A stretch of DNA of 64,000 nt. Origin: Halioxenophilus sp033283405 (GTDB lineage: Bacteria > Pseudomonadota > Gammaproteobacteria > Pseudomonadales > Cellvibrionaceae). The notes beneath the pieces are model-generated. The model worked only from the letters and a program-made list of their open reading frames with translations. It had not been told where the DNA came from and made no database searches. Location of the stretch: positions 124,001 through 188,000 of the forward strand of contig NZ_JAWMQR010000008.1 in the NCBI RefSeq assembly GCF_033283405.1, read 5' to 3'. Of this stretch, positions 1-8,534 are shown piece after piece. The position numbers and the translations under genes are program-made. Positions within the stretch are counted from its first letter, which is position 1, and the number at the start of each line of letters is the position of its first letter.

Positions 1-125
1 TCGGCAGATGGCAGGGTTTGAGCAGGAATATGGATGGCCAGTAACGGGGTGAGGGCAGGCACCGTTTGGGCATCAAGCACCTGCGCTAACACCATTTTTT
101 TCCACCGCCATTTTCTGCTCGGCAT
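1..125 (-). CDS. possible 5' end of an unknown gene, cut by the window edge
   Basis: An open frame starts at an ATG (complement of 123-125) and stays open for 41 codons to the window edge. The visible residues are basic at the start (KWRWKK near residues 5-10), then hydrophobic and Pro/Ala-rich. I recognise no family. It would be the next gene on the minus strand after the GTPase, about 415 bp away. The frame is short, no strong ribosome-binding site precedes it, and it could be chance. Confidence 0.2.
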   Translation of the reverse strand, partial: MPSRKWRWKKMVLAQVLDAQTVPALTPLLAIHIPAQTLPSA

Positions 126-539
126 TGATTCACATCAGCATGGCGAGAAATGAAGGCGCACTGGCGCGCGATGGCTACGGCAGAATGTCCCCCTGGTACC
201 CGGGATAGGTGTACTATTTTATGGCCCTCGGTGGGGTTTGCCGGCCGGCACAGTTAGCTCACTCAACAACCCGCTGATTGATGTGAATAAAGTTAATCAC
301 TACGCCACGAAAACCGAATGGCGGCGGCCGGGGCTCACCTGTTCTCCGTGGCACCATTTTTGGTGACGGGATTTGCGGGTGGCTGGTTGTTGGATATCTT
401 TTGTTAACGGATTTTACTCAAGGCGCTTTGCCACTCCTTTTAGCGGCGCGACAATTTACTACTGCCACCACGCACAGAGAAGCCTACGAATAAAACCGTT
501 TAAAGATGACGTCGCGTTAACAGCTGTTGCCGGAATATT
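126..539. other. non-coding stretch, no gene seen
   Basis: No frame longer than about 30 codons looks like a protein on either strand. A 29-codon plus-strand frame from about 318 encodes a hydrophobic segment but has no ribosome-binding site and is not called. There is no clear terminator behind the GTPase gene that ends at 540. The stretch may be decayed coding sequence or plain intergenic DNA. Confidence 0.4.
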
Positions 540-1082
540 TTAACAACCGGCAAAACTCGCTTCTGCTTCAATCTGCGCCACCAACAACTCCAACAGCAGC
601 CGCACATCTTCCACCTCACGCACATCGACGGGTATCACCGGTAGCGAGTGGCCGAATTTTTCCAGGTGATCACAGTAGTCATCCAGTGTTGGTTGCTGGT
701 GCTGTTCCTGTCGGCCAACGCCAATCACACAGGGGATGGCCTGCAACTCGCTGGCAAAGCCCTCCAGGTAGGTGGTCAGGTCGGCTAACGGGTCGGGGCG
801 TGAGTTATCGATCAGGATCACCAGACCAAGGGCATCTTCGATCAGAATCTGCCACATAAAATCGAAGCGGTCCTGGCCGGGGGTACCATACAGGCGCAGC
901 ATGCACTCTTCAGCCAACATCACTTCGCCGAAGTCAAAGCCAACCGTGGTGGTCTCTTTGTCGTAGGCGGAGTCGAAGTTTTCCACTTCGGTGGAGATGG
1001 TGGGCGTATCGCTGATCACATTGATCGCTGTGGTTTTACCAGCACCGGTGGTGCCGGTAAAAAGTAATTTGTATTCGATCAT
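540..1082 (-). CDS. small MglA/Gtr-type GTPase (COG2229-like)
   Basis: A 180-residue single-domain Ras-like GTPase. The P-loop GTTGAGKTT spans residues 10-18, a run of threonines near 44-46 could supply switch I, and the G3 motif TPGQ is at 67-70. The usual G4 NKxD is not visible; the equivalent position near 121-126 reads GVGRQE. That is a common deviation in the MglA-like/COG2229 group, where relatives act as cytoplasmic polarity or motility switches with roadblock/LC7 regulators. It lies 7 nt behind a 227-residue unknown protein and is probably co-transcribed with it. No roadblock gene is visible here. The GTPase fold is clear; the cellular role is unknown. Confidence 0.85.
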   Translation of the reverse strand: MIEYKLLFTGTTGAGKTTAINVISDTPTISTEVENFDSAYDKETTTVGFDFGEVMLAEECMLRLYGTPGQDRFDFMWQILIEDALGLVILIDNSRPDPLADLTTYLEGFASELQAIPCVIGVGRQEQHQQPTLDDYCDHLEKFGHSLPVIPVDVREVEDVRLLLELLVAQIEAEASFAGC

Positions 1083-1089
1083 TGGTCAC

Positions 1090-1773
1090 CTAACGCCAAG
1101 CCGACAGCTTGAAACGGTTTCGAATATATTTCACAAAAGAGGCTCTGTTGTCGTTGGCAGGGACACTCTCCAGCGGCGCCACTCGCTGTCCCTCGCAATT
1201 GGAGAGAATCCCCTCCGCCTGCAGCAATTTTAAAAAATCGCGGCAGACCTCCAGCTCCAACCCGGTCAGCTGCACCAACTCATCCGGCGATTTGCAGCTG
1301 CGCGAGATAGTGGCCGCCAGGCGGCGATAGATTTTCTCGCGCGCCAGCAGGTCATTGGAGGGCCAACGTTTTAGCTTGTAGCGGGAGATGGCGTTGATCT
1401 CGGCGGTGGTATCGGCCAACGAGGGCTGATCAACCAGCGGTTGCCCGGCCTGACGGGCGGAGGAACGCTGCTTAACCCCACCAATAGAGAGCAGTGTGTC
1501 GATCAGCTCGTCGGCGCGAATGGGCGTCAGAAACAGATAACCATCACCCGACTCCCCGCGCCGTTTAACGGTGATCTTTTCGGTACTCTGGCTCGCCTGG
1601 TAGGCAGCAGGCAGGGCGCCGGGGTCATCGACCAACAACGCATCGACGCTGCCCCGATCCACCAGTTGCCACTCCTCTTTCAGGGCGGAGCTGGTGCGCA
1701 GTATGGTTTGAATCAGATTGATCTCTGGGAGTCTGAGGCTCCGGCTGGCAATGCCAAGTAATTTTTTAGTCAT
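1090..1773 (-). CDS. protein of unknown function upstream of the small GTPase
   Basis: A 227-residue soluble protein with no signal peptide or membrane segment. Residues about 1-95 alternate hydrophobic strands and helices (for example VDALLVDDPG near 43-52, then YLFLTPI) and loosely resemble a receiver-like fold without a convincing phosphorylation site. After a Ser/Gln-rich linker, residues about 125-215 are helical and basic and may form a small winged-helix or scaffold domain. The gene is the probable first cistron of the pair with the GTPase, so a regulator or effector partner is the simplest guess. I do not recognise the family. The ATG start fits the boundary; a weak ACGGTA lies upstream. 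Confidence 0.7.
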   Translation of the reverse strand: MTKKLLGIASRSLRLPEINLIQTILRTSSALKEEWQLVDRGSVDALLVDDPGALPAAYQASQSTEKITVKRRGESGDGYLFLTPIRADELIDTLLSIGGVKQRSSARQAGQPLVDQPSLADTTAEINAISRYKLKRWPSNDLLAREKIYRRLAATISRSCKSPDELVQLTGLELEVCRDFLKLLQAEGILSNCEGQRVAPLESVPANDNRASFVKYIRNRFKLSAWR

Positions 1774-2030
1774 ACTATTACCGTTCTAGCGAGGCTCTTT
1801 AGCAACTAATCGCAACAAACTGGCACAGCGGATTATGAGGTAGGCAGTTAAAATCAAATCCAACCAATAGAGCTTCACCATCTGGCGTCTATCAACTTTC
1901 TACAATCTACAATCAACTTTCCAATCACGCATGGCACCCAAATCGCTTGATGCTCATCAAATTATGGCACCTATTTTTTAACCCGTTAAAAAATTGTGGC
2001 ATTAAAATCAGCATACCTATGACTTAATGA

Positions 2031-2051
2031 TATGATGAACATTCATTCATA
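2031..2051. promoter_or_regulatory. imperfect inverted repeat, possible operator
   Basis: The arms TATGATGAA and TTCATTCATA are complementary over nine positions with a single bulged T, around a CA centre. The element sits in the AT-rich part of the divergent spacer, where a repressor of either flanking gene could bind. It resembles TetR-type operators in general shape, but no regulator gene is adjacent. It could be chance. Confidence 0.25.
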
Positions 2052-2268
2052 ATCATTGTGGAAAAAGGGGCCTAGTCGTCAAAATCAACGGCCGCACTCT
2101 AGCCAAATGGCCCCCCTTGGTTATAAGTGGCCCGAAATTTTCATAACTTAATTATTAGGATCGGGTTTACGCACAGCCGCTCCCCACCAAAAGTCCGGGG
2201 CGACGATACCACTCCCCCGATATCAGCCACTTTCAGCGGTGCCTGACCAGCGGGTTAAAATATCGCCG

Positions 2269-2418
2269 ATGGCAGGCAGCGGTGCCCAGCACGCTTTGGC
2301 AGCGGCAGAGATTGAATGTCGCGGGCAACTGCTGAATAATGGTGCGCTACGCGGGCTCTCTGGAGCCCGTTTTTGTCTGGTGTTGGGGCCCAAGCCACCA
2401 CTGGCAGAGATCGATTAA
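2269..2418 (+). CDS. doubtful 49-residue ORF or gene remnant
   Basis: The frame is open from about 2150 with its only ATG at 2269, and ends with TAA at 2416. The product is Ala/Gly/Leu-rich and I recognise no family. A perfect GC hairpin with a T-run lies inside it, which argues against a working gene. It could be the decayed 3' end of a gene that once preceded the ATP-grasp gene. Confidence 0.15.
   Translation: MAGSGAQHALAAAEIECRGQLLNNGALRGLSGARFCLVLGPKPPLAEID
2352..2374 (+). terminator. rho-independent terminator-like hairpin
   Basis: CGGGCTC (2352-2358) pairs perfectly with GAGCCCG (2363-2369) across a 4-nt loop, followed by TTTTT on the plus strand. It lies 90 bp before the ATP-grasp start, so it would end any plus-strand transcript from the spacer or act as an attenuator in that gene's leader. 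Confidence 0.6.
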
Positions 2419-2464
2419 CCGGTCGCGAGACCACGGGCAGCAACACTGGTAACCACCACCGACA

Positions 2465-5038
2465 ATGAGCCAACAGCAATCTCAGCCGACCACTGTCACC
2501 GATAGCGCCGGGGAACCCCTGCGCTATGAGAACAGCAGTGGCAACGACGAAGCCCTGGCGCCCGATGGCAGCCTGGTGGCCCCATGGCAGCAGCTGTTGT
2601 CGCGCATGGAGGAGATTGGTAGCAATGGCCTGGCCGACCGCACCGACAAAATCAAGCGCATATTGCGCGATGATGGCGCCATCTATAACGCCAGTGGCGG
2701 CAGTCTGGTGTGGGGGCTGGACCCGCTGCCGATTATTCTCACCGCCGACCAGTGGCGGGAACTGGAGCTCGGCCTGATTGAACGGGCCCAACTGCTCGAC
2801 TTTATTCTGAAGGATCTCTACGGCAACCAGGAGATCATCCGCCGGGGGCTGGTGCCGCCCGAGGTGATCTACAGCCACCCCGGTTTTATCCGCGCCTGCC
2901 ACCACACCCACCTGCCCGGCAAGCACCAGCTGATTCTCTACGCCGCCGACCTGATCCGCAGCCCCGACGGCCAGATCATGGTGCTCGGCGACCGCACCCA
3001 GGCCCCCTCCGGCAGCGGCTACGCCCTGGAGAACCGCCTGGTGATGCAGCGGGTCTTCCCGGCCCAGTTCCGCGAAAGCGGTATCCGCATGTTGCGCGGC
3101 TTCTTTAATACCCTGCGCGCGCAGATGGTACGCCTGGCACCGGAAAAGAACCTGCGCAATGGTGAAGGCCCGCGAGTGGTGATCCTGACGCCGGGCGCCT
3201 ACAGCGAGACCTTCTTCGAACACGCCTTTTTAGCCAACTACCTCGGCTATCCGCTGGTGCAGGGTAAAGACCTGACCGTGCGCAAGGGCCATGTCTGGAT
3301 GAAAACCCTCGATGGCCTCTCCCGGGTAGATGTGATTCTGCGCCGGGTCGACGACAACTACTGCGATCCGGTGGAGCTGCGCGGCGACTCCCAATTGGGG
3401 GTACCCGGGCTGTTGGAAGTGGTGCGCGCCGGCAATGTCTCGGTTGCCAACCCACTCGGTAGCGGCATTTTAGAGGCGGGCGCCCTAATGAAGTACCTGC
3501 CCGCCATCAGCCAGCACTTTTTTGGCAAGCAACTGCGTCTACCCAGCGCCCCCACCTACTGGTGCGGCGACCCGGACGACCTCCAATATGTGATCGCCAA
3601 CCTGCGCCAGCTGCGCATCAAGCCGGCCCAGCACCATTTCGACAGCCACGCGGTGTACGGCAGCAGCCTCTCGGAGGGCGACCTCAACGAGCTGTCGCTG
3701 GCCATCCAGCAAAACCCCAACAACTACGTCGCCCAGGAGTATGTACAGCCGAGCTACGGCCCCTGCTGGCGCAACAACAGCCTGCAGCCACGCCCCTTTG
3801 CCCTGCGCACCTTTGCCGTGGCCGATGACCAGGGCTACCAGGTGATGCCCGGTGGCCTGACCCGCGCCGCCGCCAATGCCCGCGATCAACGCATCAGCAA
3901 TCAGCTGGGCGCCATCAGTAAAGATACCTGGATACAGCTGGCCCAGGGTGAAGAGGACTTAGGCGCCGCCAGTTCCACTTCGGTGCTGGTCAATCGCACG
4001 GTCGATATCAGCCTGCCCAGCCGGGTGGTGGAAAATCTCTTTTGGGTGGGCCGCTACGCCGAGCGCAGCGATATGACCATCCGCCTGCTGCGCACCGTGT
4101 TTATGCAGATCAACGGCGCCAACCAGCTGCCGCCCGAAGCCGAACGCCAGTTGCTCTACTCGGTCACCCAGCTGACCATGACCTACCCCGGCTTTATGAA
4201 AGCCGGCAGCGATGTCTTTAAAGACCCCGAGAAGGAGCTGCTCAGCGTTATCCTCGACCAGGAGCGCACCGGCAGCGTCTGCTCCAGCCTGCGCGCCATG
4301 CTGCGCTCCGCCTCTGAGGTACGTGAGATGCTCTCTTCCGATACCCAGCGGGTGATGAACGATATCGACGATGAGCTCGGCCAGCTGCATATTCAGTTGA
4401 GAACCGGTATGGCCTCGGCCCCGGAAGAGTCCCTCGACCCGCTGGTCACCGCCCTGCTGGCCTTAGGCGGGCTGTTTAACGAAAGCATGTTCCGCGGTAT
4501 GAGCTGGCACTTCCTGGAGATCGGCCGCGGTATTGAAAAGATCTACCAACTGGCCACCTTGATGCGCTCGCTGCTGGTGGTGGAGTGCCAACAGGAGGAG
4601 TCCAACGCGGTTTGTGTCGAATCGATTCTCGCCACCACCGAGGGGCTGACCACCTTCCGCCGCCGCTTCCGCAACGACGCCAGCCTCTACAACGTGCTGG
4701 CCACCCTGATGTTGGATCGCACCAATCCGCGCTCGCTTATCTACCAACTGGAGCAGATCCAGCGCTACCTCACCACGCTGCCGAAAAACGCCATTACCGC
4801 GCCGGAGTCACCCCGGGAGCAGCGCGCCCTGATTGAGGCCATCTCCATCGTGCAGCTGGCAGACCTCAACCAACTGGCGGCGATCAATCCAACCAGCGCC
4901 GTGCGTCAACAGCTCGACCAGCTGCTGGTACGCCTGCAGGAGTTGATGGAGTATATGGCCGGCGCCATCAGCGAAGTCTATTTCGACCACACCGCCGGGC
5001 CACAGCAGCTGCTGCAAAACCCCTGGCAGATTGATTAG
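2465..5038 (+). CDS. circularly permuted ATP-grasp / alpha-E domain protein
   Basis: An 857-residue cytoplasmic protein joining two families often encoded separately. Residues about 40-480 form the circularly permuted type-2 ATP-grasp module (DUF404/DUF407 type), with the conserved RVVILTPG and GDSQLGVPGLLEVVRAG stretches and the RPFALRTF region. Residues about 500-830 are the all-helical alpha-E domain (DUF403), beginning LPSRVVENLFWVGRYAER. ATP-grasp enzymes of this type are predicted amide ligases in a peptide-tagging or peptide-modifying pathway; substrate and product are not established. A stop lies five codons before the ATG and there is no Shine-Dalgarno sequence, so initiation may be weak. 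The transglutaminase gene follows after 11 nt, the usual partnership. Confidence 0.93.
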   Translation: MSQQQSQPTTVTDSAGEPLRYENSSGNDEALAPDGSLVAPWQQLLSRMEEIGSNGLADRTDKIKRILRDDGAIYNASGGSLVWGLDPLPIILTADQWRELELGLIERAQLLDFILKDLYGNQEIIRRGLVPPEVIYSHPGFIRACHHTHLPGKHQLILYAADLIRSPDGQIMVLGDRTQAPSGSGYALENRLVMQRVFPAQFRESGIRMLRGFFNTLRAQMVRLAPEKNLRNGEGPRVVILTPGAYSETFFEHAFLANYLGYPLVQGKDLTVRKGHVWMKTLDGLSRVDVILRRVDDNYCDPVELRGDSQLGVPGLLEVVRAGNVSVANPLGSGILEAGALMKYLPAISQHFFGKQLRLPSAPTYWCGDPDDLQYVIANLRQLRIKPAQHHFDSHAVYGSSLSEGDLNELSLAIQQNPNNYVAQEYVQPSYGPCWRNNSLQPRPFALRTFAVADDQGYQVMPGGLTRAAANARDQRISNQLGAISKDTWIQLAQGEEDLGAASSTSVLVNRTVDISLPSRVVENLFWVGRYAERSDMTIRLLRTVFMQINGANQLPPEAERQLLYSVTQLTMTYPGFMKAGSDVFKDPEKELLSVILDQERTGSVCSSLRAMLRSASEVREMLSSDTQRVMNDIDDELGQLHIQLRTGMASAPEESLDPLVTALLALGGLFNESMFRGMSWHFLEIGRGIEKIYQLATLMRSLLVVECQQEESNAVCVESILATTEGLTTFRRRFRNDASLYNVLATLMLDRTNPRSLIYQLEQIQRYLTTLPKNAITAPESPREQRALIEAISIVQLADLNQLAAINPTSAVRQQLDQLLVRLQELMEYMAGAISEVYFDHTAGPQQLLQNPWQID

Positions 5039-5049
5039 GCGAGACCACC

Positions 5050-5937
5050 ATGCTCTATCGAATTCGCCACATTACCCGTTATCAATACGTGTCACCGGTG
5101 AGCCTGGCCTACAACTCCGCCTGCCTGCTGCCGCGCAACACCGAATACCAGACCTGCCTCGACCACCACCTGAGCATCTCCCCCAAGGCCTCGGTGCTGG
5201 CCAAGCGCAAAGATTACTTTGGCAACAACACCTACAACTTCTGCCTGGAGGAGTCCCACCGGGAGCTCAAGGTCGATATCCAATCCACGGTGCGCACCGC
5301 CGACGTGCGTCTGATCGATATGGACCTCGATATCGGCAACACCTGGGAGGAGTCCCTGCGTCTGCTACACGAGGCGCGCGACGAGACCACCCTGCGCGCC
5401 CGGGAGTTTGCCCTCGACTCCAGTGTGATCCGCGCCAACAGCGAGCTGGCCGACTACGCCCGGCCCTCGTTTACTCAAGGGCGACCGCTGCTGTCGGCGG
5501 TGCGCGACCTCACTCACCGCATCTACACCGATTTCGCCTACGACCCGGGCTTTACCACGGTCAGCACGCCGCTGGCCGATGTCCTCAAACACCGCCGGGG
5601 GGTCTGCCAGGATTTCGCCCACCTGGCCATTGGCTGCCTGCGCTCCCTGGGCTTCGCCTGCCGCTATATCAGTGGCTACCTGGAGACGCTGCCACCGCCG
5701 GGCCAGGAGAAGCTGGTCGGCTCCGACGCTTCCCACGCCTGGTTCTCGGTCTACTCCCCCCAGGAGGGTTGGTTTGAGTTCGACCCCACCAACGACAACA
5801 TGCCCTCCCAACAGCACATCACCACCGCCTGGGGCCGCGACTACAACGATGTCGCACCGCTGAAAGGGGTAATCTTTGAAGGGGGCGGAGCGCAAACCCT
5901 AAGCGTCTCTGTGGATGTGCAGCGGCTCGAAAGCTGA
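5050..5937 (+). CDS. transglutaminase-like cysteine peptidase partner of the ATP-grasp protein
   Basis: A 295-residue transglutaminase-like protein with the N-terminal beta region typical of this family (YRIRHITRYQY at the start). The catalytic triad is visible: Cys186 in GVCQDFAH, His229 in SDASHAWF and Asp245 in FDPTND. There is no signal peptide, so it should act in the cytoplasm. It starts 11 nt after the ATP-grasp/alpha-E gene and should be on the same transcript. In this family setting it is expected to hydrolyse or transfer an amide or peptide bond made by the ATP-grasp partner. That role is inferred from conserved linkage and is not demonstrated. Confidence 0.93.
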   Translation: MLYRIRHITRYQYVSPVSLAYNSACLLPRNTEYQTCLDHHLSISPKASVLAKRKDYFGNNTYNFCLEESHRELKVDIQSTVRTADVRLIDMDLDIGNTWEESLRLLHEARDETTLRAREFALDSSVIRANSELADYARPSFTQGRPLLSAVRDLTHRIYTDFAYDPGFTTVSTPLADVLKHRRGVCQDFAHLAIGCLRSLGFACRYISGYLETLPPPGQEKLVGSDASHAWFSVYSPQEGWFEFDPTNDNMPSQQHITTAWGRDYNDVAPLKGVIFEGGGAQTLSVSVDVQRLES

Positions 5938-6054
5938 GCCTGATTTGCAGTTCAACCGGCAAAAACAAAAATTAACGGGTTATTAACTGGTCGGTCGATA
6001 CAACTCGATTACACTGTCTAGGGCACATCCAGCCTGCCTGAGACAAGGAGCTCC

Positions 6055-7056
6055 ATGAAACACCAACACTCCGTGGAATTGGCCGCCGCGCTGTCCAGCA
6101 AGGCTCAGGAATTCCTCGCGCAACAGAGCCTGCCGTTCACCCCCATCAACTTCGCCGTCGCCTATGAAATTGCCATGGGCAAGAATCAAGCCCTGGTCAA
6201 GGCGGCCGCCGAGCTGACCCAACGCAACCTGCTCGACAGCTATCGCTGCCACGATCTCTATTTCACCCACATCGATCTGCGCACCGACGCCCGCCAGCGG
6301 TTTTTACAACAGCTCTCCGGGCTGGTCTCCGATATGCTGGGCACCTATCAGCACTCCGCCAAAACGGTGAGCCAGTACCAGGCGCAGCTGCAGGCCGGGG
6401 AGCAGGCACTGGCCGACCCGGCCGACCCCAAACGCATCATAGAGGCTTTGATCAAAGCCACCCAGGCAGTGCGTGCGGATCAGCAAAAGCTGGTCGAGGA
6501 GCTGGCCCGCGCCGAGGCGGAGGTGAAAGAGTTAAAGAGCAACCTGCACAAAATGGAGCTCGAGGCGATTACCGATTCGCTGTCGGTGCTGGTCAACCGC
6601 AAGGGGTTGGAGAAGCTGCTCAGTGAACAGCCGCTGCAGGGCCAGGGCAGCAGCCTGGCGTTGTTTGATATCGACCACTTCAAAAAGATTAACGACACCT
6701 ATGGCCATGTCTTTGGTGACCATGTCATCAAACAGGTGGCAGCGGAGATCAAAAACCACATACGCGGCGCCGATATCGCCAGCCGCTGGGGTGGGGAAGA
6801 GTTTCTGGTGGTGTTGCGCGAAACCGAATTGAAAGGGGCGCTGATTGTGGCCGATAAAATTCGCGAATCCATCAAAGCGCTGCGCTGGAAAAATACCCGC
6901 ACCGGTGAGCAGCTACCACCAGTGACCCTCTCCGGTGGCGTCACCCAAATCCGCCAGAATGAGCGTATGCCCAAAGACCTGGATACCGCTGTGGAGCGCG
7001 CCGACCAGGCGCTTTATAAAGCCAAGGAGCGCGGTCGCAACAAGGTCTGCAGCTGA
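6055..7056 (+). CDS. diguanylate cyclase (GGDEF domain)
   Basis: A 333-residue soluble protein that should make cyclic di-GMP from two GTP. The GGDEF domain covers about residues 170-333: FDIDHFKKIND near 204-214, the active site GGEEF at 246-250, and an RxxD inhibitory I-site (RGAD, 237-240) five residues before it, so product inhibition is likely. Residues 1-140 are a helical region of unknown family, joined to the cyclase by a coiled coil (about 143-172) that would help dimerise it. No membrane segment or receiver domain is present. The gene stands alone; a GC hairpin follows at 7064-7084. The input signal is unknown. Confidence 0.92.
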   Translation: MKHQHSVELAAALSSKAQEFLAQQSLPFTPINFAVAYEIAMGKNQALVKAAAELTQRNLLDSYRCHDLYFTHIDLRTDARQRFLQQLSGLVSDMLGTYQHSAKTVSQYQAQLQAGEQALADPADPKRIIEALIKATQAVRADQQKLVEELARAEAEVKELKSNLHKMELEAITDSLSVLVNRKGLEKLLSEQPLQGQGSSLALFDIDHFKKINDTYGHVFGDHVIKQVAAEIKNHIRGADIASRWGGEEFLVVLRETELKGALIVADKIRESIKALRWKNTRTGEQLPPVTLSGGVTQIRQNERMPKDLDTAVERADQALYKAKERGRNKVCS

Positions 7057-7063
7057 TGACCCC

Positions 7064-7084
7064 GCGGCCTGTGCAAACGGCCGC
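7064..7084. terminator. GC hairpin between convergent genes
   Basis: GCGGCC (7064-7069) and GGCCGC (7079-7084) form a perfect 6-bp stem with a 9-nt loop in the gap between the cyclase gene and the convergent gene ending at 7112. The T-run is poor (TCTT), so termination would be weak or Rho-aided. Confidence 0.4.
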
Positions 7085-7111
7085 TCTTACCCGCCACAAG
7101 CACCACCGCTT

Positions 7112-7768
7112 CTAAAGATTAATGCGCTGGCGCTCCAGATCGTCGTATTCCAGCTCCAACTCAATCGGCTGCTCATTATTGAACACCTGAGCGGCAATGT
7201 TGATAGCAACCGATTTAGCCGGCCGCAGACCGCCCGGCGCCCCCTCACAAACCAACTCCACCGTGGCGGTGCCGCCGGCGGCCAGGTGTGACAGCGACGG
7301 GTTGATCGCGGTTACCGGGTAGCGCTCGCCGCGCTTGTCGACCACCTCAAAGTTTCCGGCCTCAAGGCCGGTTAGATCGAGCGACGCACTGGCAGCCTCG
7401 GCCAGGTGTACCTGCAGCTGCAGATGCATAAACGAGGTGGTGCGGGTGTTTTTACCCGAGCCGACCTTCTCCCGCTGCTCTTCGATATAGCCGCTGATAA
7501 TCGAAACCGCCACCAGCAGCTCGCGGTAGGTCTCTTCCGCCGCCACCGGTGCCATACCCTGGTACTGCCAGCGGCCATCCGGCGTCAATATCACCCGCCG
7601 TCCGTCACTGGTATCCAGGTAGAGGTTGTCGGAGACCACCTCCCAGGTGCCGTCGTCGTTCAGACGAATCTCCCGGCCATCGCCCGAGAGAATGGTTTCA
7701 CTGGCCTGGGCCAGGGTGGAGCTGAGCCCCAAAAAGAGTAGATAGGGTATTAACTTGCGCTTGCTCAT
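7112..7768 (-). CDS. secreted protein of unknown function with DGxW repeats
   Basis: A 218-residue protein with a clear signal peptide (KRK, hydrophobic core, cleavage near LAQA-SE at 20-23). The mature N-terminus holds two copies of a short motif, DGREIRLNDDGTWEVV and DGRRVILTPDGRWQY, each with the spacing G-R-x-[IV]-x-L-x-x-D-G-x-W. The C-terminal half is a beta-rich domain that may be immunoglobulin-like. The repeats recall DUF3157-type periplasmic proteins, but I am not sure of the family. It is transcribed alone, convergent with the cyclase, and separated by 82 bp from the ydcF end of the next operon. Confidence 0.75.
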   Translation of the reverse strand: MSKRKLIPYLLFLGLSSTLAQASETILSGDGREIRLNDDGTWEVVSDNLYLDTSDGRRVILTPDGRWQYQGMAPVAAEETYRELLVAVSIISGYIEEQREKVGSGKNTRTTSFMHLQLQVHLAEAASASLDLTGLEAGNFEVVDKRGERYPVTAINPSLSHLAAGGTATVELVCEGAPGGLRPAKSVAINIAAQVFNNEQPIELELEYDDLERQRINL

Positions 7769-7850
7769 TGACGGTTATTCATTCCATTTTTGTTACTGCC
7801 CGGCACAGCCAGGCTCCGTTTAAAGATACTGCGGCCAAATTACCGGGCGG

Positions 7851-8534
7851 CTAAGCCACCAGGTAGCGGCGATAGCCGGCCTGGTGCAACACCTGGTAGG
7901 CCTCAACCACCGCCTCGGGAATCGCCACCAGCTCCTGCCAGCCGCGGGCCGGATAGACCAACAGCCGATCGATTTCGCCCACCATCATCGCCCGCGCCTG
8001 TTCCCTGGCGCCGGCATCGGTGGCATAACCACTGTAGTCCACCGCAGGACTGACCAGGTGGAAGGGCTGAACGGGATGATGCTTGAGAAAGGTGGCCGCC
8101 ACCCGCGGCCGGTAGATATTACTGCACACCAAAACCAGTGGCTCGGCCAAATGGGCGTCAGTGAGCAGGGCCATGGCAAACAGTACGTTTTCCGCGGTGT
8201 TACCGGCGGCGGTTTCGCGAATGATATCGTCGGCCAGTACCCCTTCGGCCTGCGCCAGATCGGCGAAGATATCCGCTTCCGGGCGCTGAAAGACAAACCG
8301 GGTCAGGCGACCATAGCCGCCGGTAAAGAGAATCTGGCCGACGTGGCCCTGGTGGTAAAGTTCGGCACTGGCGGCGGCCACCCGCAGGTCGCTGCAACCA
8401 AAGCCAATGGCCAAGCTACCGGCGGCCTGCTCCGACTGCAAATAGCCATTGAGAAATTGCCAAAGAATCAGTTCGGCTGCTGCAATTTCAGATTCGGGGC
8501 TGGCCCCGGGTGACTCAGATGGCATGGCAATCAT
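7851..8534 (-). CDS. YdcF/DUF218-family protein
   Basis: A 227-residue protein of the DUF218 fold, seen in the Rossmann-like core: an acidic or polar residue pair after the first strand (FGCSDLR), FTGGYGRLTRF, and the AGNTAENVLFA segment, where this family normally has E-x-x-S/N-T-x-E-N. YdcF-like members may bind S-adenosylmethionine or act in envelope metabolism; the reaction is not settled. No membrane segment is seen, unlike the longer SanA/ElyC members. Its ATG overlaps the stop of the upstream gene by 4 nt (ATGA), which implies translational coupling. It is the last gene of the run that begins with ubiH. Confidence 0.8.
   Translation of the reverse strand: MIAMPSESPGASPESEIAAAELILWQFLNGYLQSEQAAGSLAIGFGCSDLRVAAASAELYHQGHVGQILFTGGYGRLTRFVFQRPEADIFADLAQAEGVLADDIIRETAAGNTAENVLFAMALLTDAHLAEPLVLVCSNIYRPRVAATFLKHHPVQPFHLVSPAVDYSGYATDAGAREQARAMMVGEIDRLLVYPARGWQELVAIPEAVVEAYQVLHQAGYRRYLVA

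Larger units (their letters stand above)
1774..2464. other. long, mostly non-coding divergent intergenic region
   Basis: This 690-bp spacer separates the minus-strand GTPase pair from the plus-strand ATP-grasp gene. The first 380 bp are AT-rich and hold an imperfect palindrome at 2031-2051. After about 2150 the GC content rises and a plus-strand frame stays open to 2418, with a terminator-like hairpin at 2352-2374 inside it. The later part looks like a remnant 3' end or leader. Confidence 0.5.

Noticed and set aside
1774..2464. tRNA or other structured RNA gene in the long spacer
   Set aside because: No cloverleaf or known RNA motif could be drawn; only one terminator hairpin and one imperfect palindrome are present.
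2255..3223. 322-residue open frame on the minus strand, antisense to the ATP-grasp gene
   Set aside because: It overlaps a well-recognised gene entirely, is rich in Gln, Ala, Val and His as expected for an antisense frame of GC-rich DNA, and matches no family.
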